Below are positions 1 through 7,332 of a stretch of 7,332 bases of DNA, one piece after another; the first letter of the stretch is position 1; the number at the start of each line of letters is the position of its first letter. The notes under the pieces were generated by a model. That model worked only from the letters and a program-made list of their open reading frames with translations, did not search any database and was not told where the DNA came from. The stretch is taken from assembly GCA_937871645.1 (NCBI GenBank), contig CALMPZ010000094.1, positions 1 to 7,332 of the forward strand, given 5' to 3'. The position numbers were made by a program, and so were the translations under genes. The DNA is from an uncultured Polymorphobacter sp. (GTDB lineage Bacteria; Pseudomonadota; Alphaproteobacteria; Sphingomonadales; Sphingomonadaceae).

Positions 1-53
1 TTTCACGCCGGCCCTTAGTCAAATCCTTGGGGAGGATCGCCATGTTGGCCTGA

Positions 54-95
54 TTGTTGTGCACTGCAACAAAAGCAATTGCAACTGCTTTTTTT
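54..95. promoter_or_regulatory. GCA/TGC-rich inverted-repeat cluster, candidate operator (PhaR-like?)
   Basis: Three nested symmetric elements lie side by side. TTGTTG (54-59) pairs with CAACAA (67-72) across a 7-base spacer. GCAATTGC (75-82) is a perfect 8-base palindrome. AAAAGCA (71-77) pairs with TGCTTTT (86-92). GCA or TGC trinucleotides occur at 60-62, 61-63, 65-67, 66-68, 75-77, 80-82, 81-83 and 86-88. From family knowledge, TGC-rich sites of this look are bound by the polyhydroxyalkanoate regulator PhaR in front of alphaproteobacterial phasin genes. The cluster lies 11 bases upstream of a minus-strand ATG at 43, so it could control a divergent gene outside the window. The PhaR assignment is inference. 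The symmetry is directly visible. Confidence 0.3.
71..95 (+). terminator. Weak terminator-like hairpin followed by a T-run
   Basis: A perfect 7-base stem (71-77 with 86-92) closes an 8-base loop, and the 3' arm runs into seven consecutive T residues (89-95). This is the layout of a Rho-independent terminator for a plus-strand gene ending upstream, for example at the TAG at 16-18. The stem has only two G-C pairs, which is weak for a GC-rich genome. The same bases are equally well explained as part of the operator-like cluster, so this call is tentative. Confidence 0.15.
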
Positions 96-199
96 AACAT
101 CGCGCAACTTTTTTCCGGGTTCGACAGCCTGGCCCCGGTAAACGCCGATGGCAGCGTTCTCCCCCTGTTCTACCACTTTCGCGTTCGCGCTTGCGGCTC

Positions 200-2190
<1,991 letters not shown>

Positions 2191-2204
2191 GCGGCGCCAC
2201 GATC

Positions 2205-2208
2205 AGGA
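2205..2208 (+). promoter_or_regulatory. Ribosome binding site deciding the oxygenase start
   Basis: AGGA lies 7 bases before ATG 2216. It supports that start over the in-frame ATG at 2168, which lies inside the parE coding end and has no purine-rich sequence suitably placed in front of it. Confidence 0.6.
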
Positions 2209-2215
2209 CATCCGC

Positions 2216-2947
2216 ATGAGTGACGAAATCCCGCTGTTCAAGATCAACCCCGGGCTCGACCGGGCGGCTTTGGCAGCGACGTTCGCGCGCGACCGCCGCG
2301 TCCAAATCCGCAACTTCCTGACCGCGGATGCGGCCGCGACGATCCATGACGTGCTGTCGCAGCAAACGCCCTGGGGTCTGGCGTGGAATGACGGCAACAG
2401 CCAGACCGACATCAGCCCCGCCGACCTCGCCAAGCTGTCGCCGCAGCAACGCGGCACCATGGGCCAGTCGATTGCGCAGCGGGTGCGGACGCGCGGCTAT
2501 GGCTTCTCCTACCAACGCTATCCGATGGTCACGGCGTATGCGAACAACTGGGACCCCGAAGGCCCGTTGCACCTGCTCGTCGAGCATATCAACGACGCGC
2601 CGCTGATGGATCTGGTGCGCGAGGTCACGGCGATGCCCGACCTCGTCAAGGCCGACGCGCAGGCGACCTTGTTCGGCCCCGGCCAGTTCCTCGGGCTGCA
2701 CCATGACGCGCATGTCGCCGAAGGCTGGCGCATCGCCTATGTGATGAACTTCACGCAGGACTGGCACGAGGACTGGGGCGGCTATCTCAACTTCTATGAC
2801 GATGACGGCGACATCATCACCGGGTTCCGGCCACGCTTCAACGCGCTCAACATGTTCGCGGTACCGCAGCGCCATAACGTCAGCTTCGTGCCGAGCTGGT
2901 CGCCGGTCGGCCGCTACGCCATTACCGGCTGGTTCCGCGACCGCTAG
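2216..2947 (+). CDS. Fe(II)/2-oxoglutarate-dependent oxygenase, proline-hydroxylase-like
   Basis: The 243-residue protein looks like a cytoplasmic non-haem iron oxygenase that couples 2-oxoglutarate decarboxylation to hydroxylation of a substrate. It resembles the predicted proline hydroxylase group related to Tpa1/OGFOD1. The C-terminal half carries the jelly-roll iron site: HxD at H162-D164 (LHHDAH), a distal histidine at H220 (VPQRHNVSF), and R233 (GRYAITGWF) placed to bind the 2-oxoglutarate carboxylate. W187-G189 and the LNFYDDDGD strand fit the fold. H163 makes an alternative register possible but less likely. There is no signal peptide or membrane segment. The start at 2216 is chosen for its ribosome binding site. 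An upstream in-frame ATG at 2168 would add 16 arginine-rich residues overlapping parE. With only 25 bases after parE, it is probably co-transcribed. The substrate is unknown, and the placement next to parE does not reveal it. Confidence 0.85.
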   Translation: MSDEIPLFKINPGLDRAALAATFARDRRVQIRNFLTADAAATIHDVLSQQTPWGLAWNDGNSQTDISPADLAKLSPQQRGTMGQSIAQRVRTRGYGFSYQRYPMVTAYANNWDPEGPLHLLVEHINDAPLMDLVREVTAMPDLVKADAQATLFGPGQFLGLHHDAHVAEGWRIAYVMNFTQDWHEDWGGYLNFYDDDGDIITGFRPRFNALNMFAVPQRHNVSFVPSWSPVGRYAITGWFRDR

Positions 2948-2950
2948 CGC

Positions 2951-3760
2951 CTAGACCCGCGTTCCCAGGAACTCGACCAACGCCTTGACCTTGGCCTGCC
3001 GCCATTGCGGCGTCGGCGCCATCAGCCACCATGCCGAACCTATCGGTTCGGGATCGCCGCTGGCGACCACGCGCCCGCTGGCGATATCGGCGGCGGCCAG
3101 CAGCGCCGGCACGCGTGCCCGGCCCAGCCCGGCGGCCGCCGCATCGAGCGCCAGCCCGGCATCGGCAACGGTCAGCGTGCTGCAGCCTTCGGGCGGCATG
3201 GCGTCGCCGGGATAGCGGATGAAACAGCCGTCGCTGGTATGGCCGGGTGAGCTGACGGTAACCAAAGTTTCGACACCGAGCGGCTTGCCGTGGACGCCCT
3301 CGTCATTCGGCGCCGGGCCGAAAACCAGCGCCAGGTCGAGGTTGGCCTGGGTGAAATCGATGCCGTCGTCCGCCGAGACGATGACGAAGCGCACATCGGG
3401 GTTGAGCACGGTGTAGGCGGCCAACTGCACGCCGAGCCATTTCGCCGTCAGGTCGCGCGGTGCCGCCAAGGTCAACGTCTTCGAGCCCTGCGCTTCCTGC
3501 AGCAGCCGCACCGACTCCTCGAATTCAAGGAACCCCGCGCGCAACGCCGGCAGCGCGCGCTCGGCCTCGGGCGTCAGCTCGAGGTTGCGCGTCATGCGGC
3601 GGAACAGCACGACGCCGAGCACGTCTTCGAGCGCGCGGATCTGCTGGCCGACCGCGGCGGGCGTCACCGCGAGTTCGTCGGCAGCCTTGGTGAACGACAA
3701 ATGTCGCGCGGCAGCGTCGAAAACGCGCAGCGCGTTAAGCGGCAGGTGCGTGCGCTTCAT
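2951..3760 (-). CDS. LysR-type transcriptional regulator, GcvA-like
   Basis: This is a DNA-binding regulator of 269 residues, slightly short for the LysR family. The N-terminal winged helix-turn-helix is classic (PLNALRVFDAAARHLSFTKA from residue 7), with a recognition segment around 31-45 (TPAAVGQQIRALE) and LFRR at 52-55. A linker helix covers roughly 60-90. A substrate-binding-like effector domain runs from about 95 to 267, including NLDLALVFG (140-148). The DNA-binding part most resembles the GcvA subgroup, which regulates varied targets, so neither ligand nor targets can be named. It is the last gene of the metZ-apaG operon. Its ATG overlaps the apaG stop by four bases, unlike the usual divergent placement of LysR genes beside their targets. 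Its stop is three bases from the stop of the convergent oxygenase gene. Confidence 0.92.
   Translation of the reverse strand: MKRTHLPLNALRVFDAAARHLSFTKAADELAVTPAAVGQQIRALEDVLGVVLFRRMTRNLELTPEAERALPALRAGFLEFEESVRLLQEAQGSKTLTLAAPRDLTAKWLGVQLAAYTVLNPDVRFVIVSADDGIDFTQANLDLALVFGPAPNDEGVHGKPLGVETLVTVSSPGHTSDGCFIRYPGDAMPPEGCSTLTVADAGLALDAAAAGLGRARVPALLAAADIASGRVVASGDPEPIGSAWWLMAPTPQWRQAKVKALVEFLGTRV
3034..3051. repeat. Perfect 7-bp inverted repeat inside the 3' end of the LysR gene
   Basis: CCGAACC (3034-3040) and GGTTCGG (3045-3051) are perfect complements around the 4-base loop TATC. The hairpin lies within the regulator's coding sequence (codons around PEPIGS), 87 bases past the oxygenase stop. 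There is no T-run, so it is not a standard Rho-independent terminator. It could slow or help end read-through from the convergent parE transcript, or it could be chance in GC-rich coding DNA. Confidence 0.35.
3757..3760 (-). other. ATGA stop/start overlap between apaG and the LysR gene
   Basis: On the minus strand ATGA contains both the regulator ATG (3760-3758) and the apaG TGA (3759-3757). This arrangement normally allows a terminating ribosome to restart on the next gene, so synthesis of the regulator is probably coupled to ApaG. Confidence 0.8.
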
Positions 3761-4182
3761 TTGCGAGCCGCGCGCGGCGGCGGGCTGAGCAGCCCGAACT
3801 TGGGAATGGCGGCGTCGAACGGCACCTTGCCCGCCAGCATGCGGAAGCTGCCGTGCATCGACCCCGACGGCGTCGTCAGCCCGCAGCCCGAGACATAGTC
3901 ATACGACTGCCCGGGTTCGAGCACCGGTGTCTGCCCGACGACGCCGGGGCCGCGGACTTCCTCGACTTCGCCGTTGCCGTCGGTGATCACCCAGTGGCGG
4001 TCGGTCAGCTGCACCGGCGACGGCGAGCGGTTTTCGATGCGGACGTGGTAGCTCCACGCGTAGCGTCGCTGCTGCGGGTCGGACTGGTCGGGCAGGAAGC
4101 GCGGGTTGACGCGCACCACCATGCCGAGCGTCTCCGCCGCGAACGGGAAGAACACGTTCATCGGCTGGCCGCCGCTGGTCAT
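3757..4182 (-). CDS. apaG: ApaG domain protein
   Basis: This is a 141-residue member of the ApaG family, small cytoplasmic proteins with an immunoglobulin/FnIII-like beta-sandwich. Genetic work on the family links it to cobalt/magnesium resistance and to the ApaH (diadenosine tetraphosphate) locus in enterobacteria, but its biochemical role is unsettled. The hallmark blocks are all present: DRHWVITDGNG (61-71), the glycine-rich RGPGVVGQ (77-84), LEPGQSYDYVSGC (88-100) and TTPSGSMHGSF (103-113). The length is slightly above the usual 125-130 residues because of a short N-terminal extension and a PPPRAARK tail. The start at 4182 is favoured by the ATGA overlap with the metZ stop. An in-frame ATG at 4161 (residue 8) is an alternative. 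Its own stop overlaps the regulator start in the same way. ApaH is not present nearby, so the operon partner here is metZ. Confidence 0.93.
   Translation of the reverse strand: MTSGGQPMNVFFPFAAETLGMVVRVNPRFLPDQSDPQQRRYAWSYHVRIENRSPSPVQLTDRHWVITDGNGEVEEVRGPGVVGQTPVLEPGQSYDYVSGCGLTTPSGSMHGSFRMLAGKVPFDAAIPKFGLLSPPPRAARK
4179..4182 (-). other. ATGA stop/start overlap between metZ and apaG
   Basis: On the minus strand ATGA contains the apaG ATG (4182-4180) and the metZ TGA (4181-4179). It is the second identical overlap in the operon and supports the 4182 start for apaG. Confidence 0.8.
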
Positions 4183-5387
4183 AGCCCGGCGCGCCTTAGC
4201 GCCTGATCGAGGTCGGCGATGAGGTCGCGCGGGTCTTCGAGCCCGACCGACAGCCGCAGCATGCCTTCGGTAATGCCCATTTCGAGGCGCTTGTCCTCGG
4301 CGACGCTGGCGTGCGTCGTCGATGCAGGATGCGTCATCAACGTCCGCGAATCGCCGACATTGTTCGAAATGTCGATGAGTTCGAGCGCGTCGAGCAAGGC
4401 ATGCGCCTGCGGACGTGCACCATCGACGAACAGCGCCATGATCGTGCCGCCGGCCTCCATCTGTTGCATCGCCAGCGCATGCTGCGGGTGGCTCGCCAGC
4501 CCCGGATAGAGCAGGCGCGGCACGCGGGTTTCGAGGAAGCTCGCCACCTTTTGGGCGTTTTCGGCGGCGCGGCGGACACGCAGGTCGAGTGTTTCCAATG
4601 ATTTCAGGATGACCCAGGCGTTGAACGCAGACAGCGTCGGGCCGGTGTTGCGGGTGAACGGCAGCAGCACATCATTGATGAAGCTGGCGTTGCCGAGCAC
4701 TGCGCCGCCGAGCACGCGGCCCTGCCCGTCCATCAGCTTGGTTGCCGAATGCGCGACGACATCGGCGCCGAACTCGAACGGCCGCTGCAGGATCGGCGAG
4801 GCAAAGGCATTGTCGACGACGACGATCGCGCCGGCGTCATGGCCGATGTCGGCGACCGCGCGCATGTCGACGATATCGAGCGTCGGGTTCGCCGGGGTTT
4901 CGAGGAAGAATGCCTTGGTATTGGGCTGGCGCGCCTTGGCCCAGGCCTGCGTGTCGCGGCCATCGACAACGGTGGTTTGAATGCCGAAGCGCGGCAGCAA
5001 ATGATCGACGAGCCAGCGGCACGAGCCGAACAGCGCGCGGCCCGCGACCAGATGGTCGCCCGCCGAAAGCTGGCACAGCAGCGCCGCCGTCATCGCCGCC
5101 ATGCCCGTCGCCATTGTCCGGCAGGCTTCGGCGCCTTCCAATAGGCACAGCCGCTCCTCGAGCATCGCCACCGTCGGGTTCTGCAGCCGCGAATAGGTCA
5201 TGCCGGGCTGTTCGCCACGGAAACGCGCCGCGGCCTGTTCGGCATTGTCATAGGCATAGCCCGACGTCAGGAAGATCGCTTCCGACGTTTCGCCATGTTC
5301 GGAGCGCATGGTGCCGCCGCGCACCGCCTGTGTTGCAGGATGCCAGGTTGCGGTGGTCGCGCGGTTCTGTCCGGTATGCTTCTTCAT
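4179..5387 (-). CDS. metZ: O-succinylhomoserine sulfhydrylase (MetZ)
   Basis: This is a cytoplasmic PLP enzyme of the Cys/Met metabolism family. It converts O-succinylhomoserine plus sulfide to homocysteine, the direct-sulfhydrylation route to methionine. It has 402 residues, the usual length. The PLP lysine is K217 in SATKLMDGQGR, D192 (VVDNAFASP) pairs with the pyridine nitrogen, and Y65/R67 (TYSRLQNPT) provide the phosphate-binding contribution from the partner subunit. ATGMAA (93-98), ETPANPT (163-169) and PASTTHA (354-360) are further family blocks. RALFGS (117-122) has Phe where cystathionine gamma-synthases usually have Tyr, which favours MetZ over MetB. An O-acetylhomoserine enzyme (MetY type) is less likely because those are longer. 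The N-terminal RGGTMRSEHGETSEAIFLTSGY block matches MetZ. It is first in the metZ-apaG-lysR operon. No strong ribosome binding site or methionine riboswitch is visible upstream. Confidence 0.93.
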   Translation of the reverse strand: MKKHTGQNRATTATWHPATQAVRGGTMRSEHGETSEAIFLTSGYAYDNAEQAAARFRGEQPGMTYSRLQNPTVAMLEERLCLLEGAEACRTMATGMAAMTAALLCQLSAGDHLVAGRALFGSCRWLVDHLLPRFGIQTTVVDGRDTQAWAKARQPNTKAFFLETPANPTLDIVDMRAVADIGHDAGAIVVVDNAFASPILQRPFEFGADVVAHSATKLMDGQGRVLGGAVLGNASFINDVLLPFTRNTGPTLSAFNAWVILKSLETLDLRVRRAAENAQKVASFLETRVPRLLYPGLASHPQHALAMQQMEAGGTIMALFVDGARPQAHALLDALELIDISNNVGDSRTLMTHPASTTHASVAEDKRLEMGITEGMLRLSVGLEDPRDLIADLDQALRRAGL

Positions 5388-5455
5388 GTCGTCAGGCTTA
5401 CCCGCGCGGCCTTGCTGGCGTCAACGCGCTCGGTCACGCGCCGCGGCACCCGACG

Positions 5456-5517
5456 TTGTCACAAAATCTTTATCCAGACGTCAAACCTTAGCGCGTTTGC
5501 TGTCACCTTTGCTTCAT
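5456..5517 (+). promoter_or_regulatory. 11-bp-phased direct repeats resembling PhoB boxes
   Basis: The PhoB box consists of 7-base direct repeats (consensus about CTGTCAT) separated by 4-base spacers, giving an 11-bp period. On one 11-bp grid the sequence reads TTGTCAC (5456-5462, 5/7 match), TCTTTAT (5467-5473, 3/7), ACGTCAA (5478-5484, 4/7), a non-matching unit (5489-5495), CTGTCAC (5500-5506, 6/7) and GCTTCAT (5511-5517, 4/7). The first spacer is AAAA, as expected of the AT-rich spacers in real sites. The two best half-sites each begin a pair. The array ends 58 bases before the ATG of the nuclease gene. Secreted nucleases and phosphatases are common members of Pho regulons. Binding by PhoB is inference, while the repeats and phasing are seen. 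Confidence 0.42.
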
Positions 5518-5562
5518 CGACGCGGCCTAGCGGTGCTTCGCAATTGCTGACGCGCCATGCTC

Positions 5563-5569
5563 AAGGGGA
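5563..5569 (+). promoter_or_regulatory. Ribosome binding site of the nuclease gene
   Basis: AAGGGGA lies 6 bases before ATG 5576, a near-consensus Shine-Dalgarno at good spacing. It fixes the start. The out-of-frame ATG at 5557 lies upstream of this site and its frame closes after 32 codons. Confidence 0.8.
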
Positions 5570-5575
5570 TTCTCG

Positions 5576-7332
5576 ATGACAACTGCCTATTTCAACCTCG
5601 CCAGCGGCAATTTCAGCCAGGATTGGTCGAATGCCGGCCTGTTCACCGCCAATGACGATTGGTCGGGCGTCGCCAGCATCCAGGGCTATCTCGGCGACGG
5701 CTTGACGTCGTCGACCAATGTCGATGCGCGCAGCTATACCGGCAGCAATTTGCAGACGACGGTCGATGTTGTCGCCAACCAGTCGAATCCGGCCTCGGCC
5801 AGCCTGGCCGGCGGCGTGCTCGAATTCGACGGCATCGCCAACCCGACCATCGCGCTCAACGGCTCGGGCACTGCCGACGCGCCTTCGGTGGTGTTCTATG
5901 TCGATGCCACCGGCCGCAGCGCCGTGCGTTTCCAGGCGGCGCTGCGCGATCTCGATGCCAGCGCCGATGACGCCGCGCAGCAGATCGCCGTGCAATACCG
6001 CGTCGGCGGCGGCATCTGGCAGAACATCTTCTACGACGCCGATGTCTCGACCGCGAACAGCGCCACCGAAGTCACCGCCGTCGATGTCACGCTCGGCACC
6101 GATGCCGACAATGCCGCGCAGGTCGAAATCCGCGTGCTGACCACCAACGCTGCCGGCAGCGACGAAGCCACCGGCATCGACGATATCGTGATTTCGTCGC
6201 AGCCGGGTTCGGGCACCGACAGCGTGGCGCCGACTATTACCGGTGCAACGCCGGCCGACAACAGCAGCGGTGTCAACGAAGCCGCCAACATCGTGCTCAG
6301 CTTCAGCGAGGCGGTTACCGCGGTCAGCGGCAATTTCACCATCAGCGACGGCGCCGGCGATGTTCGCGTAATCGCCGTGTCCGACTCGCAGGTCAGCATC
6401 AGCGGCAACACCGTGACGATCAACCCCGTCGCCGACCTTGCCGCCGGCACGCACTATACGGTGACTGCCGATGCCGGCATCGTCGAGGACGCGGCGGGCA
6501 ACGACTTCGCCGGGCTCGCCGCCGGTGCGCTCGATTTCACCACCGCCGCGCCGGTGCTGGTGCGCAGCATCGGCGTCATCCAGGGCCTTGGCCATACCAG
6601 CAGCTTTGTCGGCCAGGTTGTGCGCACCGAAGGTGTCGTCACCGCGATCGACAGCAACGGCTATTATATCCAGAGCGCGGTTGGCGCGGGCGACGGCGAC
6701 AGCCGCACGTCGGACGGGCTGTTCGTGTTCACCAGCAGCGCGCCGGCCGGTGTTGCCGTCGGTGATCTGCTGCGCGTCGATGGCACTGTCGCCGAATTCC
6801 GCCCCGGCGGCAGCGGCGGCAGCAACAACCTGACCACCACCGAACTGGTATCGGCGACCAGCCTCAAGCTCGGCACTGCCAGCTTCGACACCGTCATCAT
6901 CGGCAACGGCTTTTACGCACCGCCGACCGAGATCATCGATAACGACAGCTTCGCGACCTATGACCCGGCGCAGGACGGCATCGATTTCTACGAATCGCTG
7001 GAGGGTATGCTGGTCAGCGTCGATGCACCGCGCGTCGTCGGCGGCCCCAACGGCTTCGACGAAGTGTTCGTTGTCGCCAGCGACGGCGTCGGCGCCACCG
7101 GCCTGTCGGCGCGCGGCACGCTTGTGATTTCGAACGGCGACTTCAACCCCGAGAAAATCCAGCTCGATGCCGATACCGGGCTCTATGCCGGCTTCGACGG
7201 CGCAGCCTATTCGGTCGGCGACAAGCTCGCCAGCGTCAGCGGCATCGTCAGCTATGCATTCGGCGGCTATGAAGTGCTGGTGACGCAAGCGGTGACGATC
7301 ACACAGGACGTGACGCTGGCACAGGAGGTTAC
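5576..7332 (+). CDS. Large secreted protein, ExeM/NucH-type extracellular nuclease, 3' end outside window
   Basis: The frame is open from ATG 5576 to the window edge (585 complete codons), so the gene is partial. The architecture matches large extracellular nucleases of the ExeM/NucH group. Residues 1-208 form a beta-rich module (YFNLASGNFSQDW start, IDDIVIS end). Residues about 216-323 are an SwmB-like Ig domain (VAPTITGATPADNSSGV, IVLSFSEAV, then TVTADAGIVEDAAGN). Residues about 328-580 are the OB-fold-like region (IGVIQGLGH, VRTEGVVTAIDSNGYYIQ, VDGTVAEFRPGG). The endonuclease/exonuclease/phosphatase catalytic domain and any C-terminal calcium-binding repeats would lie downstream and are not seen. 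There is no signal peptide, no cysteine and only three lysines (K431, K527, K550). With many Asp residues, this suggests type I secretion, as is common in the group. A phytase-like or adhesin-like C-terminus remains possible. Confidence 0.8.
   Translation, partial: MTTAYFNLASGNFSQDWSNAGLFTANDDWSGVASIQGYLGDGLTSSTNVDARSYTGSNLQTTVDVVANQSNPASASLAGGVLEFDGIANPTIALNGSGTADAPSVVFYVDATGRSAVRFQAALRDLDASADDAAQQIAVQYRVGGGIWQNIFYDADVSTANSATEVTAVDVTLGTDADNAAQVEIRVLTTNAAGSDEATGIDDIVISSQPGSGTDSVAPTITGATPADNSSGVNEAANIVLSFSEAVTAVSGNFTISDGAGDVRVIAVSDSQVSISGNTVTINPVADLAAGTHYTVTADAGIVEDAAGNDFAGLAAGALDFTTAAPVLVRSIGVIQGLGHTSSFVGQVVRTEGVVTAIDSNGYYIQSAVGAGDGDSRTSDGLFVFTSSAPAGVAVGDLLRVDGTVAEFRPGGSGGSNNLTTTELVSATSLKLGTASFDTVIIGNGFYAPPTEIIDNDSFATYDPAQDGIDFYESLEGMLVSVDAPRVVGGPNGFDEVFVVASDGVGATGLSARGTLVISNGDFNPEKIQLDADTGLYAGFDGAAYSVGDKLASVSGIVSYAFGGYEVLVTQAVTITQDVTLAQEV

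Larger units (their letters stand above)
5388..5575. other. Divergent intergenic region between metZ and the nuclease gene
   Basis: These 188 bases must hold the promoters for both metZ (leftward) and the nuclease gene (rightward). The metZ-proximal half (5388-5455) is GC-rich and shows nothing beyond short palindromes such as CCGCGCGG at 5402-5409. The nuclease-proximal half is more AT-rich and holds the phased repeat array at 5456-5517 and the ribosome binding site at 5563-5569. On the minus strand TTTGAC (5486-5481) is a possible -35 for metZ, but no matching -10 is obvious. No SAM riboswitch fold was recognised. Confidence 0.7.

Noticed and set aside
5402..5409. CCGCGCGG palindrome upstream of metZ as an operator
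   Set aside because: Short GC-only palindromes are expected by chance at this base composition, and no second copy or flanking symmetry supports it.
4742..5491. A 249-codon plus-strand frame opposite metZ
   Set aside because: It is arginine- and proline-rich antisense noise. metZ on the other strand has the full set of PLP-enzyme motifs.
5388..5520. A SAM-II or other methionine riboswitch in the metZ leader
   Set aside because: These are common before methionine genes in alphaproteobacteria, so I looked for the conserved pseudoknot sequence on the minus strand. No convincing match was found. A covariance-model search would settle it.
5561..7288. A 575-codon open frame on the minus strand opposite the nuclease gene
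   Set aside because: It is an antisense shadow. Its product is a monotonous string of Ala, Gly, Asp, Val and Arg without recognisable domains. The plus-strand frame has a good ribosome binding site and recognisable Ig-like and OB-like regions.

Overview
The window is GC-rich and gene-dense, with codon use strongly biased to G/C at third positions. Its protein families look alphaproteobacterial, most likely a sphingomonad (order Sphingomonadales). That placement rests on protein style (ParE, a GcvA-like LysR regulator, MetZ-ApaG, an ExeM/NucH-type secreted nuclease) and not on a marker search. There are no tRNAs, rRNAs, CRISPR arrays, insertion sequences or phage genes. Most of the window is ordinary conserved chromosome.

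Layout. (1) Positions 1-213 are non-coding as far as can be supported. They hold a dense GCA/TGC-rich inverted-repeat cluster (54-95) that could be a regulator site for an unseen upstream gene. (2) parE (214-2190, +) encodes the ATPase/TOPRIM subunit of topoisomerase IV. Twenty-five bases later it is followed by a 243-residue Fe(II)/2-oxoglutarate oxygenase (2216-2947, +), probably in the same transcript. (3) Converging on it with only three bases between the stop codons is a minus-strand operon read metZ (5387-4179), apaG (4182-3757), lysR-type regulator (3760-2951). Both gene junctions are 4-base ATGA stop/start overlaps, so translation is probably coupled throughout. (4) A 188-base divergent intergenic region (5388-5575) carries five half-sites resembling parts of a PhoB box, all on one 11-bp phase. 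(5) A large plus-strand gene starts at 5576 and is still open at the window edge. It encodes an acidic, cysteine-free, lysine-poor protein without a signal peptide. It has an N-terminal beta-rich module, an Ig-like domain and an OB-fold-like region typical of ExeM/NucH-type extracellular nucleases. The catalytic domain would lie beyond the window.

How the genes fit together. parE serves chromosome decatenation. metZ makes homocysteine from O-succinylhomoserine and sulfide, with apaG and the regulator in the same transcript. If the phased repeats are real PhoB sites, the last gene would be a phosphate-starvation-induced secreted nuclease that scavenges phosphate from extracellular DNA. That is an inference from a motif read by eye. 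I did not find a clear new biological system. The best leads are the phased repeats upstream of the nuclease gene, the oxygenase tied to parE, and the regulator embedded at the end of the metZ operon.
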